Source of the DNA: Lentisphaerota bacterium
GTDB lineage: Bacteria; Verrucomicrobiota; Lentisphaeria; Oligosphaerales; JABHEG01
NCBI GenBank assembly: GCA_018676675.1
Contig: JABHEG010000142.1
Coordinates: forward strand, 1 to 64,000
Length of the DNA stretch: 64,000 nt
Direction: 5' to 3'
In this document: piece after piece, positions 36,008 to 43,675 of the stretch
Layout of the letters: each line of letters opens with the position of its first letter
Numbering within the stretch: the first letter of the stretch is position 1
Program-made: the position numbers and the translations under genes
Notes under the pieces: model-generated
What the model was told of the DNA's origin: nothing
Database searches by the model: none
What the model saw: only the letters and a program-made list of their open reading frames with translations

Positions 36008-36211
36008 TCACGGCTCAGCACGATACCGGCGGGCGAGAGCCACATCGGCCGGATCGTAGTAGACCTCATCGGGGTTGGGAGGAGTCGGCTGGAGGGGATC
36101 ACGCTGATGCAGTCCGGCGTCGGCCCCCGCACGCGCTAGGCGCAGACATAGATTCGTGAGGTCCTCAATCTCTCGAATGACCTGCTCAGCTGTTCGCTTG
36201 CTCTCTGCCAT
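36008..36211 (-). CDS. small helical protein, partner of the nucleotidyltransferase
   Basis: A 67-residue acidic/basic protein with an N-terminal helix (KRTAEQVIREIEDLTNLCLRLARAG) and a Pro/Asp-rich tail ending in ALARRYRAEP. I do not recognise it. It overlaps the nucleotidyltransferase gene by 26 bp on the same strand, which is the arrangement of two-gene toxin-antitoxin or defence modules, so it may be the antitoxin or regulator. It ends 8 bp from the stop of the convergent GH42-like gene. Confidence 0.6.
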   Translation of the reverse strand: MAESKRTAEQVIREIEDLTNLCLRLARAGADAGLHQRDPLQPTPPNPDEVYYDPADVALARRYRAEP

Positions 36212-36665
36212 CTACTGCCTCGAGATTCTCAATATCGGCCACGTCCTGGGCAGCGCCCCGATCCATCTTCAGGTCAATCAGGTCAGCACGACTGACGACT
36301 GCCACGCGCACATCCCCCATTGGGTACAGTTCGGAGCGCTCAATCATCTCCTGGTGGCGGGTCGTCTTCGGGACGAGCACGTCAACGACAACCGCATCCC
36401 CAGGCTCCGGGACAGGCTTGAGAAAGCGCCACAGCGTCAGTTGCGTGTCCTTGAAGGTCCACGGCTCGCTGTTCTGCAGATAGCCCAACGCCTTCATCAC
36501 TCCGAGGGTGGCCGCCAGGTCATCCGGGTGGAGCAGGAAATCCATATCTTTCGTCGCCCGGAGGAAGCCATGCATGCCGACCGCGAGTCCCCCGACCAAG
36601 GCATAGTGCAGACCGGCCTCCTCGAAAGCCGCGACAACACGATCGAATTCCTCGTACAAGTTCAT
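36186..36665 (-). CDS. nucleotidyltransferase (AbiEii/MNT-like)
   Basis: A 159-residue minimal nucleotidyltransferase. ALVGGLAVGMHGF carries the GG motif (Gly25-Gly26), followed by the DxD pair in KDMDFLL (Asp40, Asp42), and a third acidic strand in AVVVDVLVPK. Related proteins are toxins (AbiEii, MenT) or housekeeping-like NTases with a small partner. ATG 36665 starts the fold; the open frame to 36944 beyond it is repeat-like. Upstream lie 333 bp with strong hairpins. The pairing with an overlapping 67-residue protein suggests a toxin-antitoxin module; this is inference. Confidence 0.75.
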   Translation of the reverse strand: MNLYEEFDRVVAAFEEAGLHYALVGGLAVGMHGFLRATKDMDFLLHPDDLAATLGVMKALGYLQNSEPWTFKDTQLTLWRFLKPVPEPGDAVVVDVLVPKTTRHQEMIERSELYPMGDVRVAVVSRADLIDLKMDRGAAQDVADIENLEAVDGREQANS

Positions 36666-36839
36666 GCCATGCCTAGACGTTGTTAGGACTCGCGCGCAAC
36701 GCAACGTAACGTAGCACATGCATCCGCGCGAGGGATCGGGATGCTCTGACATTGATAGCTGGGACGATACATTATGGCGAACAGAGCACCACCCGCTCTT
36801 GCCCGCCGCGCCGATCAACGCGCCACCGGAGGCGGACGG

Positions 36840-36953
36840 GATCGCGTAGGGCAGGTGGGCCTTGTCGCCTGCTCTACGCGATCCCCTTGACATGGGGGTT
36901 CGGGGGAGCCAGGTCCCCCGGCGGGGCGTGGGGCAGCGCCCCATCTTCTGCCC
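36840..36953. repeat. cluster of strong GC-rich hairpins in a 333-bp gap
   Basis: The gap 36666-36998 holds no gene. GATCGCGTAGGGCAGG (36840-36855) pairs with CCTGCTCTACGCGATC (36868-36883) with one mismatch and a 12-base loop. Immediately after it, GGGGGA/TCCCCC (36902-36907 with 36914-36919) and GGGGCA-type/TGCCCC stems (36930-36953) make further hairpins. The rest of the gap carries no feature I can name. Confidence 0.75.
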
Positions 36954-36998
36954 CAGCTACTTACGGCTCCGGATGACACGTATTCCGGAAGGGGAAAC

Positions 36999-38504
36999 TC
37001 ACCCCTTTCTGTCGTAGTTATCCCCACGGATCTCGGCGTCTTCCATATCGATCTGGGTCGATTCCAGGTCCCCAACCTTCACTTCCATCGGTTTCCGGGT
37101 CGGCGGGTAAATGTCGTGGGTACCGAGCGGCTTCTCCGTGGCGATCCGGTGCTTGGCCTGGGGAATGTCACCTTTGAACTGCGGCAGCCACTGAGCTTCG
37201 GCAACGATCAGTTCGTCCACCATCTGCCAGACTTCCGGGGTCGTGCACGCGGCCGCTGTCAGCGGGTCGATCATCATCGCCTGCTTGAGCAGCATCAGGT
37301 CGCTGTTGATCGCCGCTTTGACGGCCAGGCGCTGGACAGCGATGCTCGCATTGCAGATCGCGGCACACACATCGGGCAATTCCCCCACCGGCGGCATGTG
37401 CAACCCCAGCGCATCGACGTAGCCCGGCGCTTCGACGATGGCATCGCTCGGGAGGTTCGTGATGCAGGCGTTGTTGAGGAGGTTGAAGTGTCCGCGATAG
37501 AGCCGTCCGGTCTCAAGTGACTCAATGATGAAGCTGCCGTGCTCGTGCGAACGGTTCTCCTGCGTGAACGGCTTCACGTCCTCGGCCAACCATTTCGGCA
37601 TGTCAACTTCCAAGAAATTCCGCCGTTTGATCGCGAAGCGCAGGTAACCGGCCGTCTCGCCTCCCAACGGCCTACGGTCATCGATGTAGGCCCACTCGGC
37701 CACATCTGCAGGCGTCTTGCGGTACCAGTGCAGGTACTCTGAAAGGTGCCCGTTCGTCTCAGTGGAGAAGTAGCCGGTCCGGCGCAACACGTCGACGCGG
37801 CACTTCTCGTGTTCGACGATCTCAGGATGCTGCTCGAACGCCGCCAGGATATCGTGTGTGACATCCACGCCCTTGTTCAGCACCTCGATGTACCAGGTCT
37901 GGTGGTTGATCCCGGCGCAGATCACATCGATATCCTCATGCGGGACGCCAAACAGCCGCGCGATGAGGCGCTGCCCCCCTTCAACACCGTGACAGAGCCC
38001 AACGCAACGGATGCCGCCATAGTGGGTTGCCGCCCAGGTGAGCATCGGATTCGGGTTCGCGTAGTTGAGCAGAAGGACATTCGGTTTGGAGACCTCCTGC
38101 ATATCGCGGCACATGTCCAGCAGGACAGGAATGCCTCGCTGGGCATACATGATCCCGCCGGGGGCGAGGGTGTCGCCCACACACTGGTCCACCCCGTACT
38201 TGAGCGGGATCTCAATGTCATACTGCAACCCCTCCAATCCCCCGACCCGGACAAGGTTGATCACGTAGTCCGCGTCAGTCAGGGCCTCCCGCCTATCCAA
38301 TGTCTTCTCGATACGAGCAGCAGTCTCTACAGCGTTTTCCCGGATGTCGCGCTCCGCCAACTGGAACATGTTGTCCAGATTGGTGGGGTTGATGTCCATG
38401 CAGTGGAAAAACGTATCCTGGAGCTCCGGAACAGCGAGAATGTCCGCGATGAGCTTCCGCGTAAAGGCAATGCTCCCTGCACCAATAATCGCAATCTTGA
38501 CCAT
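36999..38504 (-). CDS. GH4 family glycosidase (alpha-glucosidase/galactosidase/galacturonase type)
   Basis: A 501-residue cytoplasmic enzyme of NAD+- and Mn2+-dependent GH4. It has the Rossmann GAGS (8-11), NYANPNPM (Asn150 region), the metal-binding CHG (Cys171-His172) and GINHQTWYIEV (His201). GH4 cleaves by transient oxidation at C3 and beta-elimination and often handles phosphorylated or uronic sugars. ATG 38504 (MVKIAIIG) is preferred over ATG 38513 because GGAG is then about 9 bases away and the Rossmann strand starts directly. It is divergent from the beta-helix gene at 38722, so the 217-bp gap probably holds two promoters. Substrate is undetermined. Confidence 0.92.
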   Translation of the reverse strand: MVKIAIIGAGSIAFTRKLIADILAVPELQDTFFHCMDINPTNLDNMFQLAERDIRENAVETAARIEKTLDRREALTDADYVINLVRVGGLEGLQYDIEIPLKYGVDQCVGDTLAPGGIMYAQRGIPVLLDMCRDMQEVSKPNVLLLNYANPNPMLTWAATHYGGIRCVGLCHGVEGGQRLIARLFGVPHEDIDVICAGINHQTWYIEVLNKGVDVTHDILAAFEQHPEIVEHEKCRVDVLRRTGYFSTETNGHLSEYLHWYRKTPADVAEWAYIDDRRPLGGETAGYLRFAIKRRNFLEVDMPKWLAEDVKPFTQENRSHEHGSFIIESLETGRLYRGHFNLLNNACITNLPSDAIVEAPGYVDALGLHMPPVGELPDVCAAICNASIAVQRLAVKAAINSDLMLLKQAMMIDPLTAAACTTPEVWQMVDELIVAEAQWLPQFKGDIPQAKHRIATEKPLGTHDIYPPTRKPMEVKVGDLESTQIDMEDAEIRGDNYDRKG

Positions 38505-38721
38505 CAAATCCATCTCCTGAGTGAATGAACCACTCGGCCGTGAATACCGAATCCGATCAAGATAGCACCCGAAACGAATCGTGCCCGAGGCAAACCGCTG
38601 CCATACAGAGCCGCGACTTACGGGAGCGGTACCCAACGGGCAGCAGACGGTGCTATCTTACAACCGCCGCCTGTTCCCATACCACGGCACCATGGCGCCC
38701 TTTTCGGAAAGACACCATCTG

Positions 38722-41718
38722 ATGAAACCGTCAGTCCTGCCCCTGTTCATGGTACTCCTGACGTCTCTCTCGACCACCCGCGCTGCGGAGTTCTTCGTTG
38801 CACCCAATGGAGACGACGCAGCTCCCGGGACGGAGCGCCGCCCTTTCCTGACCCTGGAACAGGCTCGGGACGCCGTCCGGACCCTGGGTGACGACGTGCG
38901 GGAAGACATCATCGTCAGCATCAAAGCCGGTGACTACCACGTCACGAAACCGCTCCTCCTGACAGAAGCAGATTCAGGCCGGAGTGGCTTCAAGGTGATC
39001 TACCGGAGCGCCGACGGAGTCGGCAGGGCTCGCCTCACCGGGAGCCGCCCGGTCACGGGGTGGACACGGCACCAGGGCACCGTGTGGAAGGTCGGTGTCG
39101 ACAAGGGCACCGTCTGTCACACGCTCTACGAAGGAGAACGGCGACTGCGCAAGGCCCGCTTCCCGAGCTACGAACACGATCCCGAGCTGCCATGCGCTGC
39201 CGGCCCCTATCTTGTCTCTGAAACAGGTTCCCCAGAGCTTCCCAAGGGCACGCGAGAGAGTTGGCTCACCTGGCACGCGAAGGACACCCCACCGGCTGCC
39301 GCGTACACGAACCAACTGAAGGTAAACGTCTTCCCATGGGGCAAGTGCGACTGGCACCGCTGGATCTGTGCCGTCACCGACGTCGATCGCGAAGCGCGCC
39401 GCATCACATTCCACAACCAAGGCGACAAGACGCGCATCGCCAGTCGAGCCCGTTACTTTCTCGAGGACGACCTCGCGTTCCTCAACACCCCGGGGGAGTT
39501 CTTCCTCGATGAATCGGCCAGTGTCCTCTACTGCATCCCGTTCGGTGACGCACATCCCGATGAACTGAGTATCACCATGCCCGTAGCCAAAGACCTCATC
39601 CGTATCCAGGGCACGGACCGCGCGAGTCGAGCCCATCACGTCCGGATCGACGGGCTGGCATTCGCCGAAACGGACGGCGTTTCACCCACGCGCTTCTGGT
39701 GGCAATTCCAGTGGGGCAAAACGGGGCACGCCATGATCTGGCTGCGCAACACCAACCACATCGAGGTCACGAACTGCCATCTCAAGAACAGCGGCCGGAA
39801 TGGAATCATGATGGTCGGCGAGAACACTCACAACACCGTCTCCGGATGCTGGGTCGAGCAGATGGGCGTCAATGGTATCACGCTCTCCAATCGTTCTACC
39901 AATGCCGCTCACAACGGCCCCACCCCGGACGAACTGAAGCACAACACCCTGACCAACAACAGGGTCCACGATGTCGGCCAACTCTCCATCTACAACGCCT
40001 GCGTCAACCTCATGAACGGCAGCCATAACGAGGTCTCGTATTCCGAATTCTTCAACTCTCCCCGATACGCCACCACCATGCGGGGTAACAGCAACGCCCA
40101 GAAAGGTCCGCCCGCGTGGCACCCGAACTTCCCGTCGGCGAGAGGCAACCATTTCCACCATCTGCGGGTTCACCATTGCGGGCAGGACAGTGGCGATATG
40201 GGACCAATCCACACCGCGACGCTGAACATCCCCGGCGGAGACTGCATCAACACCTTCGAACAGATCACGATCGTCGACACCAAAGCACTGCCCAGCATGA
40301 AAGACATCCCGCCCGACGGCATCTTCCTCGACTGGCCCAAGCGTTCCATGCACCAAGTCTTCCACAATGTTCAGGTTGTGCGCGCGCAAGGGCTTCAGTT
40401 CCGCACAAACGGCCCGGACAACAAGACGTCCACGGTCGTCAAGAACGTCAGTTGGGAAAGCGACTTTGACGAAAGACCCATGGAGTACGACCGGATCGGC
40501 GTCCAGGCCAGCTTCCCCGCGGCTTACGGAGGACCGCCTCCGCCGCTGAGCCCGTTGCCGCAGGTCACAATCTCAGCGGCAGCCAAAGCCTACAATCGCG
40601 TTGAGCTTACCTGGGCACTGCCGGCGGGCACGAAGACCATGTATCCCCCGCGTTTCACGATCAGGCGCAACGACCTGACCCTCACGCAGACAGAGAACAC
40701 TGCACTTGTGGACACTGACGTGTCGGAACTGACCACCTACCGGTACGAGATCACCGCCCGAGATGGTGATTTCGGCCCGGGCGGCTCCCAATCGTCTATC
40801 TGCGAGGTCCAGACGCCGGCGGACAGGACGGCCCCCCGGCTAGTCGCCACCGCTCCCACGGGCAATCTGGAGCGCCTGGTACTACGCTTCTCTGAGCCAG
40901 TCACGCCCTCGGCCGTTGAGCCCCTGGCCAACTTCCGGGTCACACCCGAGGTCACGGTCACACAGGCCCGTCCAGGGGTACATCCCGACGGGATCGTGCT
41001 CAGCGTTGCCGGCCTGCAGCGCAGCCAGACCTACCGGCTGCAGGTCACCGGGGTCACCGATTGCGCCGTCGCCCGGAACCAAATCGCAACGGATGCGTCA
41101 CTCGCCTTTACGGCAGACTTCCTTCTCGCCCACCTCACCCCCGATCAAAGCGCCGCGGCCGGAGGCTGGAAGCTGCAGGGAGAAGCCGAATGGACGGAAG
41201 ACGGGACCGGACTCCGTCTGGATGGACGCGACAGCTGTGCTGAAGGCCCTCCCGAGCTGAATATTGGGGCTGAGGATTTCGCCCTGGCGGCATGGCTCTG
41301 GAAAGAGAGAGGGGGGAGCGCGATCGTCATCGCGAAAGGCAATGGGTTCGGGGCGCCGGACGAGTGGTCCTGGGGGTGGGAAGATCCTCAGGGGGCCAGG
41401 AACATCGCCTTCCGATCCCAGAATCGCTATTACTCGACCGCGCCCGGCTCCTTGCCGGCTGAAACGTGGACCCACATCGCGTTCGTCAAGAAGGGCGAGA
41501 TCGGCAACACCTACGTCAACGGCGAAATCAGCGGAGGGCCACATGACCTAAGCCAACTGGAGAGCCTGGCAAACAGCCATCCCCTGCTCATCGGTCGACG
41601 CCTTCACGAGCCCACCCCAGCCTGGTTCCCTGGCCGGATCGCCGACCTACGACTCTACACGCGCTCCCTCTCCCAAGACGAAGTCCAGGCACTGGCTGCG
41701 AAGCATCCGGGCCAGTAG
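38722..41718 (+). CDS. secreted right-handed beta-helix protein with C-terminal LamG-like domain
   Basis: A 998-residue exported protein. It has a signal peptide (VLPLFMVLLTSLSTTRAA) and FVAPNGDDAAPGTERRPFLTLEQARDAVR, the classic entry strand of secreted parallel beta-helix proteins. Right-handed beta-helix coils occupy about 300-580 (IEVTNCHLKNSGRNGI, NTVSGCWVEQMGVNGI and similar). Fibronectin/cadherin-like modules follow (about 600-800), and a Concanavalin/LamG domain closes the protein (about 830-990, LAAWLWKERGG, HIAFVKKGEIGNTYVNGE). It is probably a polysaccharide lyase or glycan-binding hydrolase, but no catalytic residues can be named. ATG 38722 starts the signal peptide; the ribosome site is weak, with GGAAAG about 12 bases away. 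Confidence 0.82.
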   Translation: MKPSVLPLFMVLLTSLSTTRAAEFFVAPNGDDAAPGTERRPFLTLEQARDAVRTLGDDVREDIIVSIKAGDYHVTKPLLLTEADSGRSGFKVIYRSADGVGRARLTGSRPVTGWTRHQGTVWKVGVDKGTVCHTLYEGERRLRKARFPSYEHDPELPCAAGPYLVSETGSPELPKGTRESWLTWHAKDTPPAAAYTNQLKVNVFPWGKCDWHRWICAVTDVDREARRITFHNQGDKTRIASRARYFLEDDLAFLNTPGEFFLDESASVLYCIPFGDAHPDELSITMPVAKDLIRIQGTDRASRAHHVRIDGLAFAETDGVSPTRFWWQFQWGKTGHAMIWLRNTNHIEVTNCHLKNSGRNGIMMVGENTHNTVSGCWVEQMGVNGITLSNRSTNAAHNGPTPDELKHNTLTNNRVHDVGQLSIYNACVNLMNGSHNEVSYSEFFNSPRYATTMRGNSNAQKGPPAWHPNFPSARGNHFHHLRVHHCGQDSGDMGPIHTATLNIPGGDCINTFEQITIVDTKALPSMKDIPPDGIFLDWPKRSMHQVFHNVQVVRAQGLQFRTNGPDNKTSTVVKNVSWESDFDERPMEYDRIGVQASFPAAYGGPPPPLSPLPQVTISAAAKAYNRVELTWALPAGTKTMYPPRFTIRRNDLTLTQTENTALVDTDVSELTTYRYEITARDGDFGPGGSQSSICEVQTPADRTAPRLVATAPTGNLERLVLRFSEPVTPSAVEPLANFRVTPEVTVTQARPGVHPDGIVLSVAGLQRSQTYRLQVTGVTDCAVARNQIATDASLAFTADFLLAHLTPDQSAAAGGWKLQGEAEWTEDGTGLRLDGRDSCAEGPPELNIGAEDFALAAWLWKERGGSAIVIAKGNGFGAPDEWSWGWEDPQGARNIAFRSQNRYYSTAPGSLPAETWTHIAFVKKGEIGNTYVNGEISGGPHDLSQLESLANSHPLLIGRRLHEPTPAWFPGRIADLRLYTRSLSQDEVQALAAKHPGQ

Positions 41719-41738
41719 AAGTCCCCGTGGTCCCCGAG

Positions 41739-42083
41739 TCAATCAAGCCCAAGGACTTGTCCAAGGCCATAGGCGACTTCGTCCATGATGACATCTGGCA
41801 CCCGCCCAACCCGTCCATCAAGCCAAGACCTGTCAATGGTCGTCAGTTGAGTGACATTGATGACACTGTCAGCACGGAGCCCCGAGTCCGCCTTCGCCAG
41901 ACCCACGTTCCCGGGCATATCCCCCAAACGTTTGTTGGTGGTCAGAGAAAGGACGATGACAGTGGCCAGGTTGCTGCGGTTGTAGGTGTCCGCCTGAACC
42001 ACCAGGACAGGGCGGCGTAGACCCGGCTCTGAGCCGCGTGGCTCACCCAGGTCGGCCCACCAGATCTCTCCCCGCTCAGTCAT
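41739..42083 (-). CDS. mazF: MazF/PemK-family endoribonuclease toxin
   Basis: A 114-residue toxin. RGEIWWADLGEP at the N-terminus, then GLRRPVLVVQ, and the LSLTTNK and SVINVTQLTTID strands, match MazF/PemK mRNA interferases. The start at 42083 overlaps the antitoxin stop by 8 bp (ATGACTGA), so the toxin is translationally coupled to its upstream antitoxin. Convergent, with a 20-bp gap, to the beta-helix gene. No truncation is seen, so it looks functional. Confidence 0.92.
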   Translation of the reverse strand: MTERGEIWWADLGEPRGSEPGLRRPVLVVQADTYNRSNLATVIVLSLTTNKRLGDMPGNVGLAKADSGLRADSVINVTQLTTIDRSWLDGRVGRVPDVIMDEVAYGLGQVLGLD

Positions 42084-42318
42084 TCCACTCAGCCCCCGAA
42101 AGGACACGTCTGGAGACACTGGCAAGATCGGGGCTCAACGCCGTGTCCGTGTCCTGGCATACACGATCAATTTGCCTAGTGATCTCGTCCTCCCTACGCG
42201 CCTCCAGGTACTCGTCCAGTGCCTTCGCCATGAGCCCACTCCGCGTGAGTCTGTGCTCCTTAGCAAAGCGCTCTGCTCGCAGGAAGAGCGGATCAGGTAG
42301 TGATATTGCGGTCTTCAT
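42076..42318 (-). CDS. ribbon-helix-helix antitoxin of the MazF module
   Basis: An 80-residue protein. The N-terminal MKTAISLPDPLF strand and the helices FAKEHRLTRSGLMAKALDEYL form a MetJ/Arc ribbon-helix-helix DNA-binding domain; the acidic C-terminal tail (ISDxD-like, ending SGAEWND) would wrap the toxin. ATG 42318 is chosen because it starts the strand. No Shine-Dalgarno is visible before it, and the predicted promoter puts the transcription start at this ATG. Autoregulation through the TATAC/GTATA dyad just upstream is likely. Confidence 0.9.
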   Translation of the reverse strand: MKTAISLPDPLFLRAERFAKEHRLTRSGLMAKALDEYLEARREDEITRQIDRVCQDTDTALSPDLASVSRRVLSGAEWND

Positions 42319-42325
42319 AGTACTG

Positions 42326-42354
42326 ACTATACGCGGCGGTATAACCGCAGTCAA
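42326..42354 (-). promoter_or_regulatory. sigma70-type promoter of the MazF module
   Basis: On the minus strand TTGACT (42354-42349), a 17-base spacer and TATAGT (42331-42326) match the sigma70 consensus well. The -10 ends 7 bases before the antitoxin ATG (42318), so the transcript would begin at or one base from the start codon, a leaderless mRNA. Confidence 0.7.
42328..42348. promoter_or_regulatory. candidate RHH antitoxin operator
   Basis: Two overlapping dyads lie in the spacer and -10: TATAC-N6-GTATA (42328-42343) and GCGG-TATAA-CCGC (42336-42348). They are well placed for repression by the antitoxin or toxin-antitoxin complex. Confidence 0.6.
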
Positions 42355-42565
42355 ACCAGCAAGACAGACGTCCTCCCCTTCAGCCTCGTATCGACGCGCA
42401 GAGAAGGCCGTACCAAGCAGTCCTCAAATTGGTCGATGCTGACCGCCTCCCTCGTCGTTCTGCGACGACCTTTCAATGATCGTTAGCTGTGACACATTGG
42501 GGACCAGACCCGCTTTCGAAGTGTGCATCGACCCGAGTCCTGTGCTCCATTCTGCGAGGCATCAG

Positions 42566-43645
42566 ATGAGCGACCGCATTCTGCAGAACATGACCTTCCT
42601 GCGAAATCTGTACGCGAGGGGCCCGTTCCGCGGCCACGGCTTCGTCTGCAAGCCGGCCCTCGTGCCGGTCTACGAAGGACCTGACAACGACTTCACGACC
42701 TCAGATCGACCGATCGAAGACTGGGTGCCTTGGGCCGTTGAGAACTACCAGCGCAAGCTCAAGCTCCTGGAAAAGGTCCCCAGCGACGAAGTCCCGACCT
42801 GCGACATGGCAACAGGCACACACGTCTATGCGGCGGCCTTCGGTTGTCCCGTGCACCGCGCTCCCGACACCAATCCCTGCGCCCTGCCGCTCGTGACCAC
42901 AGCGGAGGAAGCAGATGCACTGAAGGAGCCGGACATCTGGTCCTCGCCCTCCCTTTACCGCGTCTTCGAACTGGCTGACGCCGTCCGCAGTGAGCTCGGC
43001 CCCGATGTTCCTCTTGGGCCACCGGACAAGCAGACGGGCTTCGACACAGCCTGTCTGATCTGGGAGAAGACCGGCATCTACGCCGCCATGCTCACTGACG
43101 GCGAAAAGGACTCGGTCAGACGCCTGACCGACAAATGTGCTCGCCTCTTGATAGCGATCATCAAGGAGCTTCGAAAGGAATTCCCGACCATGTCCATGCG
43201 CGGGTGCCCGGGGGTGTGGACGCCTCCCGACATGGCCCCGTGGTACTCCAACGATGAGTGTGGGGCTTTTGGTACTGACCTGTTCGAGGAGTTCTGTCTC
43301 CCGGAACTCGTCGAGCTGTCTCAGACCTTCGGCGGTTTGGGCATGCACTGCTGCGCGGATGCCGATCACCAGTTCCCCCTCTTCCGCAAGATCCCCGGTT
43401 TCTACGCCTTCAACCGCGTGGCCGCCAAACAGGGAAAACGCGGCTTCGAACCCATGCTCGAACACCTCGGCGGCCCTGACGGCCCCGTGCATGTCCTCTC
43501 GTGGATCTCCGACCAGATCACCGAGGACCTCATCCGCTTCTCTCCTGAAGGCACACGCTTCATCTTCGCCAAGATGGGCGCCGAACCAAGTGCGGCATCC
43601 GCCTGGCTCGAGAAGATGCACGCCCTGAGCCCAAGAACGACCTGA
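42566..43645 (+). CDS. uroporphyrinogen decarboxylase (URO-D) family protein
   Basis: A 359-residue TIM-barrel protein of the URO-D superfamily. Characteristic segments are the middle GFDTACLIWEKTGIYAAMLTDGEKD, the Cys/Trp-rich CPGVWTPPDM and GLGMHCCADADHQF (metal or corrinoid binding), and FIFAKMGAEPS. In glycan degraders such proteins are often corrinoid-dependent methyltransferases or uncharacterised members, not heme enzymes. ATG 42566 has GAGG 7 bases upstream; the frame extension to 42476 is not family-like. The next gene begins after 30 bp, so it heads an operon with M14 and GH116. Its role is unknown. Confidence 0.8.
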   Translation: MSDRILQNMTFLRNLYARGPFRGHGFVCKPALVPVYEGPDNDFTTSDRPIEDWVPWAVENYQRKLKLLEKVPSDEVPTCDMATGTHVYAAAFGCPVHRAPDTNPCALPLVTTAEEADALKEPDIWSSPSLYRVFELADAVRSELGPDVPLGPPDKQTGFDTACLIWEKTGIYAAMLTDGEKDSVRRLTDKCARLLIAIIKELRKEFPTMSMRGCPGVWTPPDMAPWYSNDECGAFGTDLFEEFCLPELVELSQTFGGLGMHCCADADHQFPLFRKIPGFYAFNRVAAKQGKRGFEPMLEHLGGPDGPVHVLSWISDQITEDLIRFSPEGTRFIFAKMGAEPSAASAWLEKMHALSPRTT

Positions 43646-43675
43646 GTGCGACTACACCGAACATGGAGACCAGCC

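Noticed and set aside
36986..37075. Small minus-strand frame overlapping the GH4 end and the hairpin cluster
   Set aside because: The translation is proline/glycine-rich repeat sequence with no support as a protein.
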